A DNA stretch of 16,612 bases from CAZPAN01 sp964581165 (GTDB lineage Bacteria; Actinomycetota; Coriobacteriia; Coriobacteriales; CADBOM01). The notes under the pieces are model-generated. The model ran no database searches, was not told the origin of the DNA, and saw only the letters and a program-made list of their open reading frames with translations. The stretch covers positions 1 through 16,612 of the forward strand of contig CAZOMM010000044.1 in assembly GCA_964581165.1 (NCBI GenBank), read 5' to 3'. Positions 6,737-14,290 of the stretch are shown piece after piece (position 1 is the stretch's first letter; every line of letters begins with the position of its first letter). The translations under genes and the position numbers were made by a program.

Positions 6737-8386
6737 CTGCGACTCATCCTGAGAATAAACCCCAGGACTTCCTACGTAAGAAAATCCACTAGCATCGCTG
6801 ATCTTTACACCACCAGTAGAACAGTGCACCACTGTCTCGGGAGCACCCGATTCGTCTACAGTTAGCACAATGCCAACATGATTGGTGCTGCTAGAACTTG
6901 GATCGTAATAAAACACAAGATCACCAGGTTGGGCATCTTCCCACGAGATAATCTCGCAGCTAAGCCACTGACCAGAAGTACCACTGCCCATAGTATCGTC
7001 CGTTCCATAAGCATTCAAAAAAGCCCAGCTAACAAAGCCCGAGCAGTCAAGACCCAAAGGACGCGCCGTACCAGTTGTGGAGCTGCCCTCACTTGACACA
7101 GTGCGCATCTCGCCCCAGCGATCGTCCCAGCCATAAGCAAGAGACTTGCCACCCCAGAAGTAGTCGACCTTGCCCACCAAGGACACAGCAGCAAGGAGGA
7201 CCGAGCGGCGATCTGTTGAAATTTCATCCGAGACCAAAGACAAAACCTCTTCGAACTCCTCGTCGCTAAGGCTTGCAAAAATGCTCTCGTTAACGATGGT
7301 CTCTACCACCTCGTTTTCCTCAACGAGTTCGAGCAAAAGCTGCACATCTTCCTCATCGAATTCGTAAAGATCAACAGCCTCCTCAGCAGTAAGACGGTTT
7401 ATAGATACGGCCGCTCCACTCGAATTAGAAACGCCGGTTACCTGCGTCATGCTCCAATACACGCTGCTCAAAAGCTCGATGTCTTCTTCGTCCTCAAGGT
7501 TTACCTCATAGGGATAGCGTTCGGTTTGATCTACCAAGACTGCATAAACAGCCAAAACATCACCAAAGCTACCCTCTTCGTCATCGACCAGACGCGCATT
7601 GTCACCATTGGTAAGGACAGTCGAAATCTGCTTAACGTAATCGTCTAGCTCATTTTCGAGAGTAAAAGAGCTTGCGGCGGCAAGTAGATTGCCCTCCATC
7701 TGGCCCTCGCCATAGCCGGACCAACCAGAGGGATACTCCCAACCCTCTTCCATAGCATCAAGATCTTCGGGAACCTCTACATCGAGTGGCTCCATCTCGA
7801 TTTCGTCATCTTCGGAGGCATCTACCACAGAGGAGCTGCCCGTACTGGCAGAACTGCTCGTACTACCCGAGCTGGCAGAAGAACTGGAGTTGCCACTGTT
7901 CGCAGAACCTGCATTGCCTGTTGAGGTGCTATCGCTACCAGCAGTCGATCCAGAGTTATCTCCAGATGCCGCGCCACTAGAGGCACCAGCACCAGCGCCA
8001 CTGGTGTCACTAGCACCACTATCACCACTGGACTCGCCAGTTGCTGCACTGTCTTGACTTGCCGAGCCCTCAGTACCTGAGCTGTCTATCAACTCTCCCT
8101 CGGCTTTATAGCGCGGACAGCCCTGTGCATGAGTCGTTGCCTCACACACGCAAACTGTCAAATCGGAATTCACCTCGGCAAGCGAGCAGCCCTCACTATG
8201 CTCGCCGGTATTTACCCCCTCGCATGTACAGCGCGAAAGCGGGCAGTTGCTCCCGTGAACCTCAATCTCGCAGCTACACTCGCCCACAGCAATAGCAGGC
8301 ACTATCAGCGCGACGGTTCCCGCTGTGGCAAGCGCCGCGCACAACACAAGCGTGGCGAGTCTCACTGCCGATTTATTCACTAGCAT
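6737..8386 (-). CDS. Secreted NlpC/P60 peptidase with three Cys/His modules (C-terminus in gap)
   Basis: 550 codons are visible. A signal peptide covers about residues 1-33. Three repeats of CxC-x(4-7)-H-x3-C follow (C37-C48, C53-C67, C79-C90), then a long Ser/Gly/Ala/Thr linker (about 100-190), an acidic region, a helical middle domain, and an NlpC/P60 domain with probable catalytic C448 (GLDCSGFVSWAF), H503 (TNHVGIVL) and H521 (VVHCSTGG). Such enzymes cleave cell-wall stem peptides. The start is the ATG at 8386, with AAGGGAGAT 7 nt upstream; an upstream in-frame ATG at 8425 lacks this support and spoils the signal peptide. It lies 46 bp after the second sortase gene, so it is probably in the pilus operon and may open the wall for pilus passage. 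The Cys/His modules look metal-binding or disulphide-forming. Confidence 0.9.
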
Positions 8387-8432
8387 TGTCTCTATCTCCC
8401 TTCTTTGTATCTGAATATAGTACACACCTCAC

Positions 8433-9164
8433 TTACTCAACTCGTTCGCAATACACCACATAGCGATGCGTATTGTTTCTATACGGATGGCAGGTGATAA
8501 GCGTTAACATGTCGCGTCCTTCCTGAATAAGAACCTCACTAGTAGCCGTTGGCAAAATCACCTTGGTTTCTACCACGCGATAAGTTAGCGTCTCCCAAAA
8601 ATTAGTGATGTATATATTGTCGCCTACAGATAAAGCCTCGATGTTGCGAAACATGGCTAAGGCACCATATCCACGATGTGCCGCAAGAACAGTGTTTACA
8701 TTTGTACCGCCTATAGGAAGACTCGTCTGTGAGAGATGAGCAGCACCTTTTGCCATGCTTTGATCGTTGGCACCCAGATAGATTGGAAGTGTTACACCCA
8801 TGGCCGGGATGTTTATATAGCCCACCATGTTGTCGGGCAAACCCCACTCGGTAAGATCAAAACTAGGAACCTGATAGCTCCAAGCATCGCGAAAGCCTTC
8901 CTGGCCATTCTCGTAGATCTCTAGATTATAGGCCTGCATGGCTTCTAAAAGCCCCGAAAGATCTATCTCTGTTCCATCTGAAAGCGTGCCTGTTTCTCTC
9001 AAATCTTGGCTTTGCTCATCAAACTTATCTACAAGATTGCTCGTATTCATGTCAAAAAGCCACTGAGATACCAAGGGATAAAGCACAATCCCAATACCCA
9101 AAAAAAGCAGAATAGTAGAAAAAACAAGAGCAATACGGCGAGGCAGGCTTAAGCGCTTAAACAT
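8433..9164 (-). CDS. Class C sortase (pilin polymerase)
   Basis: This 243-residue membrane transpeptidase has an N-terminal membrane segment (about 10-30) and the sortase core with H163 (LAAHRGYGALAMF), C225 (TLITCHP) and R234 (THRYVV). The TLITC box and a lid-like DAW (93-95, in place of the usual DPF/DPW) point to class C, which links pilins by cleaving LPxTG and using a pilin-motif Lys. There is no C-terminal membrane segment, unlike the neighbouring sortase. The ATG follows the stop of the upstream sortase with no spacing (TAAATG), so translation is coupled. It could instead attach the finished pilus to the wall, but wall-anchoring sortases usually lack a lid. Confidence 0.92.
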   Translation of the reverse strand: MFKRLSLPRRIALVFSTILLFLGIGIVLYPLVSQWLFDMNTSNLVDKFDEQSQDLRETGTLSDGTEIDLSGLLEAMQAYNLEIYENGQEGFRDAWSYQVPSFDLTEWGLPDNMVGYINIPAMGVTLPIYLGANDQSMAKGAAHLSQTSLPIGGTNVNTVLAAHRGYGALAMFRNIEALSVGDNIYITNFWETLTYRVVETKVILPTATSEVLIQEGRDMLTLITCHPYRNNTHRYVVYCERVE

Positions 9165-10037
9165 TTATTGTCCCGTCACATCCTTCCACAATTCGCGGAT
9201 ACGTATACGACGATGTCTAGACTTTCTAACCTGACGCGTTAGCAAAATAGCAGCAACCAAGGCCACAAGCGCTCCTATGGCAAAGTACAGCCACGAAAAC
9301 ACCAGTGCCTGCATGCCCACATCTTCTGTAAGCTCTGGTGTTGGAATGCGCGTACCATGAATAAGCATACGATGTGAGTTAACTCCAAGCGGTGTACAGG
9401 TAATAAGCGTACATAGGTCTTCGCCCTCTTGAATAGACAGCGATTCGACATTGGTTGGTTCTACCACCTCTATGTCGTAGACCTCGTAAGTGAGCACCTC
9501 GTCTAACACAGTTATAGAAAAGGTGTCGCCTATCTCAAGCTCATCAAGGTCGGTAAAAAGCCTAGCCTCGGTAAGGCCGCGATGAGCAGAAAGTACACTA
9601 TGGGTGCTCTCGCCACCAACAGGAAGCGACGATCCTTCTAAATGGCCCACCGAACGCTCCAAAACTTCTGAGCTTGTTCCGTGATAGATAGGAAGATGAA
9701 CATTTATAGAAGGAATGTCGATGTAGGCCATAAGGCCATTTCCATCAAGATCGAGTACGTCGTAGTAGCCCACGGCGGCAAAACGAACCGTTTCTTCGTC
9801 AAAAGGGTCGGTCATAACTATAGGGCTTGCGCTCAAGCGGGCGTTATAGTTGTTGGCCTCCTCCAGTATCTGAGCGATCTCTTCCTCAGATAGTGCGGCT
9901 ACAGCTTCTTCGTACTCAACAATCACCTGCGAAGCATGCCTTGCATTAATAAACGAGCTCACCGTGGGGTAGAGCATAATGCAAATGCCAATAACTATCA
10001 CAAAGCTCCACAAAACAATGATGAGCTTTTTTCGCAT
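9165..10037 (-). CDS. Class C sortase with lid and C-terminal membrane segment
   Basis: This 290-residue protein has membrane segments near residues 5-28 and 246-267, the class C lid motif DPF (77-79), and the catalytic triad H152 (LSAHRGL), C214 (TLITCTP) and R223 (SHRMLIHG). These features are diagnostic of pilus-polymerising sortases, whose lid blocks the active site until substrate arrives. AGGAGAT is about 8 nt before the ATG. It lies 193 bp after the backbone pilin gene and directly before the second sortase, so it is the first candidate to polymerise that pilin. Confidence 0.94.
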   Translation of the reverse strand: MRKKLIIVLWSFVIVIGICIMLYPTVSSFINARHASQVIVEYEEAVAALSEEEIAQILEEANNYNARLSASPIVMTDPFDEETVRFAAVGYYDVLDLDGNGLMAYIDIPSINVHLPIYHGTSSEVLERSVGHLEGSSLPVGGESTHSVLSAHRGLTEARLFTDLDELEIGDTFSITVLDEVLTYEVYDIEVVEPTNVESLSIQEGEDLCTLITCTPLGVNSHRMLIHGTRIPTPELTEDVGMQALVFSWLYFAIGALVALVAAILLTRQVRKSRHRRIRIRELWKDVTGQ

Positions 10038-10105
10038 CTGCTGCTATCTCCTCTCAGTAAACTCCTTTTACCAAGCATGTAATGACAACTTTTTTTTTTA
10101 ATAAA

Positions 10106-10169
10106 ACCCTGTTATTATAAAAATCAGGGTATAAAACCCGAGGGTACGGTCGTGTAGGACCGTACCCTC
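10106..10169 (-). terminator. Tandem hairpins between pilin and sortases, probable partial terminator
   Basis: Read on the minus strand, a perfect 12-bp stem (GAGGGTACGGTC 10140-10151, GACCGTACCCTC 10158-10169, 6-nt loop) is followed after 3 nt by TTTT. A 6-bp stem (ACCCTG 10106-10111, CAGGGT 10125-10130) follows, with TTTTATT after it. TATAAT (10119-10114, minus) inside the second loop could be a -10 box for the sortases, though no -35 is evident. The likely effect is much pilin mRNA and little sortase mRNA. Confidence 0.7.
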
Positions 10170-10174
10170 CCCCC

Positions 10175-10209
10175 AAATGAACTTCTGCAAAACAAAGCAG
10201 ACTTCATTT
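10175..10209 (-). repeat. Imperfect hairpin just after the pilin stop
   Basis: AAATGAA (10175-10181) pairs with TTCATTT (10203-10209), and the inner CTGC/GCAG pairs extend the stem with a bulge. It begins 21 bp past the pilin stop codon and ahead of the 12-bp terminator stem, so it may protect the 3' end of the pilin message. Confidence 0.5.
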
Positions 10210-10230
10210 AAATTCAACTGAGCAAAAATC

Positions 10231-12363
10231 TTACTGCTCTACGTTTTCTGTAACGGTCTTTTTGCGACTCACAACATAAATGGAAGCTACTGCAACCGTT
10301 ACTATGAGGCCTCCAATTAGCAAGAATGGGAACACCTGTCCACCGGTTAGAGGCAAGTCAAAACCGGTCTGGTTGTTGACAGTGATGGAGATGATGCCGT
10401 CACTTTGACTAGTGGAGAGATTGTTTTCTTCAATTGCCACCACACCATCCACTAGGACACTCCAAGTAATACCATCGTCCTTATACATCTCAGTACCGGG
10501 TACTACTGACCAGCTACTGTTCTCGCTCCTGTAGATTGTGTTGGTTCCAAAATTGACCCAGCCACTTGTAAATCCATCTGGGAAGGCGAAGGCAGTTACT
10601 GTTGTTGGGTCTGTTGTCTCATCAACATCAAGTGCATAACCATCATAACCATCATAGGTGCTTAAGTTAGCCTTATGGTAGGTACCATCTGAATCTACCA
10701 CGAACCTTTCATCGGAGCTCTCATTAGAGATGATCTGGATCTCGATGGGATCAGCTAGCAGGTTGTAACCATCGCTGGTGGTGACCTCCTCTAGATAGTA
10801 GACTCCAGCCTCGAGGCCGTGAATAACAAGTTGGCCCAGTTCGTTTGTGGTGAGGGTATCAGGGTCAGCCACATCAAGTTCACCGATGACGTAGTAATAA
10901 GATTCATCTTCACTTAGGGCAACATCAACCTCAGTGGCATTATCGAAACTTGGATTTTCGGAATCGTTTGCTTTCCAGAGCTGGAAGGTAACACCCCTAA
11001 GCCTGTTAGTGGCATCGCCATCGCCAATCTTGGTTAGGTCGATCTCGTAGGTATAAATGGTAACTGAATCGCCGGAGACATTGATCTCCTCACCAGAACC
11101 AGTATCAAAGAAAAGGTCGATGTCGTTAAGGTTTCCATCAGAACCTACTACAGCATCTTCGTTAAGCATGGCCTGATACTCTATCCAAATCTGGGTATAG
11201 GCCGCCACATCGTTGTTATTCTCCTGTGTAATCAGTGAATCTATGGTGAAACTAAATTCCAAGGTTATCTTGCCTGTTTCAGGAGTGTCATTTTGCACAT
11301 CTAAGTAGTAGTCACCCTGGCCTTGGGATGCTCCTTCAGTGAGCTCTATAAGGTCTCCTTCTGATGTCAAACCATACACAGTGTAGGTACCCGCTACAAA
11401 GTCAAGTCCTGCAGACAAAACGTCAGTGATGGTATAGCTTTCCATGATAGTAACCGAGGCGGGAAGGTCGGCTCGAACAACAAAGTCCAAAATTTGACCT
11501 ATCTGGGCATCGATACTCGGTAGCTCGTTGCCATCTTCGTCTACAACAGACTTAGAGATGTCAAAGGTACTGGTGGAGTTCTTAGGATAGGCTGTTACAT
11601 TGTAATTCCACCCATCACCTTCGTCATTAGTCATAGGAATGGATACAAAGAAAGCCGAAGCCGTTGTGGTAACCTCAGCCGGCCAAGCAGTCTCAACAAC
11701 TAGGTAGAGCCCAACGCTAAGTATATAGTCATCTTCGTCGTCGATGCTCGTTGCAGCATGACCCATGGCTTCACTGTTGGTTTCACCAGTAACCAGTCTA
11801 CCTTTATCGTCATCGATATTATCGTCATCGATTGCAGTATTGATGTAGCTCCTAAGAGACGAAGCAGAAACATACGCTAGTGCATCATCAAGAGAGCTGG
11901 CAGTGTAGTAAGTAGTCGAATTCTGATCATCATCCGTCTCTGTACAAACTTCTTCTTCAAGTACGGAGGTACCACCTGCCGCATCTATAAGATCGTACAG
12001 ATCTGATCTGATCGAATACGCAATGGTTGTCTCAATAGCTCCATCTTCATTAACTTCAGTATGCTGATGGATCTCTCCAACCTTCAGATAGGAAAAAGTA
12101 ACATCATCGATTGCTAGACCATAATTTTCATCATAGCCTTCTGTGCCTATGAGTGACTCATCGCCTTTTTTCGACTCGTCATACTTGTAAATTTCGAGTC
12201 TACCTTCCTGATCATAATCAATGGTGGTAGCGGCATAGGCCCGCTGGGCCATTATGCCAGGTGACACAAGGGACAAAATCAAGGTAAGCGCCATCGCTAA
12301 CAAGATACTTTTGCGCCACAGTGATGGCTCCTGCGAGCCTGTCCCCGACGTAAGTCTGTTCAT
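10231..12363 (-). CDS. Sortase-assembled backbone pilin, LPLTG anchored
   Basis: This 710-residue major pilin has a signal peptide with a hydrophobic core and probable cleavage after AYA near residue 44. The pilin motif WNYNVTAYPKN has its Lys at about 261. Isopeptide-type Ig folds start near FDISKSV and YEIDLTKIG. The E-box YYLEEVTTSDGYN lies near 525, and LPLTGG near 670, followed by a membrane segment and a RKK tail. The pilin-motif Lys should bond to the LPLT Thr of the next subunit through a class C sortase. I chose the ATG at 12363, with AAAGGA 8 nt upstream; the in-frame ATG three codons earlier overlaps that ribosome site. No tip or base pilin is visible. The protein is acidic with many DDD/EDD stretches. 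The call is secure; the ligand is unknown. Confidence 0.95.
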   Translation of the reverse strand: MNRLTSGTGSQEPSLWRKSILLAMALTLILSLVSPGIMAQRAYAATTIDYDQEGRLEIYKYDESKKGDESLIGTEGYDENYGLAIDDVTFSYLKVGEIHQHTEVNEDGAIETTIAYSIRSDLYDLIDAAGGTSVLEEEVCTETDDDQNSTTYYTASSLDDALAYVSASSLRSYINTAIDDDNIDDDKGRLVTGETNSEAMGHAATSIDDEDDYILSVGLYLVVETAWPAEVTTTASAFFVSIPMTNDEGDGWNYNVTAYPKNSTSTFDISKSVVDEDGNELPSIDAQIGQILDFVVRADLPASVTIMESYTITDVLSAGLDFVAGTYTVYGLTSEGDLIELTEGASQGQGDYYLDVQNDTPETGKITLEFSFTIDSLITQENNNDVAAYTQIWIEYQAMLNEDAVVGSDGNLNDIDLFFDTGSGEEINVSGDSVTIYTYEIDLTKIGDGDATNRLRGVTFQLWKANDSENPSFDNATEVDVALSEDESYYYVIGELDVADPDTLTTNELGQLVIHGLEAGVYYLEEVTTSDGYNLLADPIEIQIISNESSDERFVVDSDGTYHKANLSTYDGYDGYALDVDETTDPTTVTAFAFPDGFTSGWVNFGTNTIYRSENSSWSVVPGTEMYKDDGITWSVLVDGVVAIEENNLSTSQSDGIISITVNNQTGFDLPLTGGQVFPFLLIGGLIVTVAVASIYVVSRKKTVTENVEQ

Positions 12364-12410
12364 GCCCCACATCCTTTCGTTTTTAACATTTGTTTCCTAA
12401 CAAAAAACAT

Positions 12411-12581
12411 CTACTGAGCATATTGAGCACACTCAATTGAGCCACAACTTTGTAGGGCACATCTAAGCAGGACATTTTCGCCAAAGTACATCCCATTTAG
12501 GACCCCCAAGCTAAAAGCCGATTGAGTAAAGCAAAGCCCCCTAAAAGGAGGATGTCTTCCCCCAACATGCAAGTGACGCAT
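12411..12581 (-). CDS. Possible 56-residue leader ORF before the pilin gene
   Basis: The frame starts MRHLHVGGRHPPF and ends 47 bp before the pilin start. AAAGGAG (12599-12593) lies 11 nt before the ATG, in the loop of the 9-bp inverted repeat at 12572-12618. The peptide has four Cys and no family that I recognise. It may be a regulatory leader peptide, or chance in a transcribed leader. Confidence 0.25.
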   Translation of the reverse strand: MRHLHVGGRHPPFRGLCFTQSAFSLGVLNGMYFGENVLLRCALQSCGSIECAQYAQ

Positions 12582-12618
12582 TGCTACACCATCTCCTTTC
12601 ATCATTTCCTGCGTCACT
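12572..12618 (-). repeat. 9-bp inverted repeat with a ribosome site in its loop
   Basis: AGTGACGCA (12572-12580) and TGCGTCACT (12610-12618) are perfect inverted arms with 29 nt between them. On the minus strand the loop displays AAAGGAG, and the ATG of the possible leader ORF sits at the closing edge. Shorter palindromes lie between here and the pilin: ATTGAG/CTCAAT (12422-12437) and TTTGTT/AACAAA (12389-12404). The promoter of the pilin gene could not be fixed. Confidence 0.5.
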
Positions 12619-12639
12619 AATTCCTAGCGCAGCTTAGCT

Positions 12640-12930
12640 ACGCGCTTAACACGTCTTGAAGCCATTTATTCGCACAAAAGATGTCCTCGCTAAAAAGGTT
12701 TTCTGAAAAACACACACTAAAACACACGCTAAAACCAGCCGTAATAGCTCATAGTCAAATTGATCTTGCTGTATAAACGCACGCTTAGATAGTCAAAAAG
12801 TGCAAAATTAGAAACAAATACAAAGTCGTTAATCCGACGAGGCCACCTAAAAAAACACCATCTAAAAGGCGTTGACTGAATGTAGCGAAATTGGTCTCAA
12901 GCCTGCCTCGCCTATGTAGTCTTTGTTGGC
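12640..12930. other. Non-coding stretch upstream of the pilin leader
   Basis: I see no gene here. The only structures are a tandem pair ACACACTAAAAC/ACACGCTAAAAC (12712-12735) and AT-rich segments that could hold promoters; no convincing -35/-10 pair was found on either strand. Confidence 0.4.
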
Positions 12931-13160
12931 TTATACGACAGTACTCCTTTTTGCCAACGTTAAGACACTACAATTTGGAGGCGAATCAATCTGCTCCGAG
13001 ACAATCGCTTCCTTGCCAAACAAAGCACCCTCTAGCAATGCAGCATTACCGACAAATGAACCATCGAATAGCCGCGATACCCAACGCCGAATAAAGCACC
13101 GTCACCGAGCAATGTACCAACGTCGAATAAAGCGTCATCGAATAGGTAGGTATCAGACAG
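12931..13160 (-). pseudogene. Possible decayed repeat-protein fragment
   Basis: On the minus strand two overlapping frames give one kind of periodic protein. The first reads LFDDALFDVGTLLGDGALFG (about 13160-13090). After a frame change near 13071 it continues LFDGSFVGNAALLEGALFG, then KEAIVSEQID, to a TAA at 12931. The 5-residue-like period resembles pentapeptide-type repeats. A change of frame within one repeat pattern suggests a broken gene, but the same signal could come from a 15-bp minisatellite that never coded. Farther upstream, AAGGAGGTGA at 13354-13363 could be the ribosome site of the original gene. Confidence 0.3.
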
Positions 13161-13390
13161 AAAGCCCGTTATCGATAAGTGTTGTACAAGACCACTACAC
13201 ACCCAGCCACACTCCTTGATAAACACACTCCTTGATAAAACCGCTACGCACTTGCCCACACATCTGCAAAGGAGTAAACAGCAAAACTAGGTTCTGGCTT
13301 GAAACAAGCTGCCTCGTTTGAGCTGAAGCTTCTTGTCCCGACTGGGATGTAGTCACCTCCTTCCCAAAAAGTTAGCGAGTAGCTTAACAT

Positions 13391-13410
13391 AAACCTAACC
13401 GGTTAGGTTT
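13391..13410. promoter_or_regulatory. Perfect 20-bp palindrome, ACCGGT family, copy 1
   Basis: AAACCTAACCGGTTAGGTTT is a perfect palindrome in AT-rich surroundings. On the minus strand it is followed after 33 nt by GGTGACTACAT (13357-13347), preceded by a strong AAGGAGG. Its size and symmetry suit a TetR-like operator. Related copies lie at 13716-13735 and 14029-14048. No regulator gene of that class is in the window. Confidence 0.65.
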
Positions 13411-13550
13411 TAATTTCTAATATTTATTTCTTGTTTTTCAGGAAAGTGGCATAGGGACACTGTACATATCGCCACGATTCATAGAGCCATCGCACGCATG
13501 AGCACAGGTCTGCATAGAACCCTGCTGCACGTACGATCACAGGCCCAGAC

Positions 13551-13653
13551 GCACATTTTTGGGCGCACATTTACATAGACGCACATTTATATAATGCCGC
13601 TGTACGCATATGTGCGTTTCATTAGAGCAGCACTCTCATTAGAGCAGCACTCG
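13551..13653. repeat. Degenerate 14-17-bp tandem repeats, array A
   Basis: GCACATTT recurs at 13551, 13565 and 13581. Then CATTAGAGCAGCACTC repeats exactly in two 17-bp units (13620-13636, 13637-13653). Weaker GCAC/GTACG units extend left to about 13490. No gene is seen in it. Confidence 0.65.
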
Positions 13654-13715
13654 CCTAGGCACCAAGTGCTATGGATACAGCGCCTTCCAAAAAACGGAAG
13701 TCATAACGATATCAC

Positions 13716-13735
13716 AAACTCTACCAGTTAGGTTC
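13716..13735. promoter_or_regulatory. ACCGGT-family palindrome, copy 2 (degenerate)
   Basis: AAACTCTACCAGTTAGGTTC matches the perfect copy in 15 of 20 positions and keeps the GTTAGGTT half. On the minus strand a TTTTTTGGAAGGCG leader follows, resembling the CTTTTTGGGAAGGAG that follows copy 1. Confidence 0.5.
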
Positions 13736-13741
13736 CCATTA

Positions 13742-13781
13742 TCACATATGGTGAAAGTCTTTCCGTTGTCACACATGGTGA
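13742..13781. repeat. Two TCAC-N5-GTGA sites
   Basis: TCACATATGGTGA (13742-13754) and TCACACATGGTGA (13769-13781) are 12 of 13 identical. Each is an inverted repeat, and they begin 27 bp apart. They adjoin palindrome copy 2 and could be a pair of protein-binding sites. Confidence 0.5.
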
Positions 13782-13808
13782 TGCATCGCCAATTTGTGGC
13801 TACTTTCT

Positions 13809-13970
13809 AATTTGTGAGCAAGCTGTCCCAATCCGCGAGAAAGTTGCCCAATTTGTACACAAGCAAGCCGTCTCAATTTGTGCGCAAGCAAGCTGTTCCA
13901 ATTTGTAAGCAAGCTACCCAAGATTGTAATCAACTAGCAAGTTGCCCAATTTGGGAGCAAGCTACTCAAA
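13809..13970. repeat. Degenerate about 21-bp tandem repeats, array B
   Basis: About seven units vary on AATTTGTGAGCAAGCTGTCCC. Clear units start at 13809, 13850, 13876, 13901 and 13948, with unit length 20-28 bp. Short frames pass through it on both strands, but none looks like a protein. Confidence 0.75.
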
Positions 13971-14028
13971 AATGTAATCACCCAGTGTTTTTAGGTAACG
14001 AAATAAGCTAATTCACAATTTTTAATGA

Positions 14029-14048
14029 TAACCATACCGGTTATGTTT
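14029..14048. promoter_or_regulatory. ACCGGT-family palindrome, copy 3
   Basis: TAACCATACCGGTTATGTTT matches copy 1 in 16 of 20 positions. The minus-strand upstream flank (CAAGAAA, then an A/T-rich stretch) also resembles that of copy 1, and GGTGATTACAT (13982-13972) follows, close to the GGTGACTACAT after copy 1. The copies are therefore probably diverged duplicates of a segment of about 100 bp or more. Confidence 0.55.
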
Positions 14049-14157
14049 CTATTTTCCTTACAAAAATCTCTTTCTTGCTTACCATGCCCATCAACACCAA
14101 CATCAACACCATAAGCAAGTCAGAAAGCTTTAAATTTTTGATAGGAATAAGAAAAAC

Positions 14158-14290
14158 GGAGATACGTCAAACTGGAATGTGCCTCAAACGAACATATACC
14201 TCAAACAGAAATGTATCCAAAACGCGAAGACAACTAAAACGGAAATGCGACCAAATGAAGATGTGCCCCAAGCAGAGATACATCCCCAAC
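14158..14290. repeat. Eight degenerate 16-17-bp tandem repeats, array C
   Basis: Units start at 14158, 14174, 14190, 14207, 14224, 14241, 14257 and 14274, with consensus near GGAAATGTRCCYCAAAC. The array ends exactly at the stop codon of the signal peptidase gene, so it begins where that reading frame ends. No spacer pattern is present. Confidence 0.8.

Noticed and set aside
6637..6865. Continuation of the DUF1638 frame, and of the NlpC/P60 frame, through the Ns
   Set aside because: The N-run length is arbitrary; the residues beyond it belong to the other gene read on the wrong strand.
8330..8350. Lipoprotein signal in the NlpC/P60 protein
   Set aside because: The early Cys (C16) lies inside the hydrophobic core (LVLCAALA) without a lipobox; an ordinary signal peptide fits.
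12411..12640. Cyclic-di-GMP riboswitch ahead of the pilin gene
   Set aside because: I could not find the conserved aptamer core; only simple inverted repeats are present.
13809..13970. CRISPR array
   Set aside because: Units are degenerate, 20-28 bp long and directly adjacent, with no constant repeat/unique spacer pattern and no cas gene.
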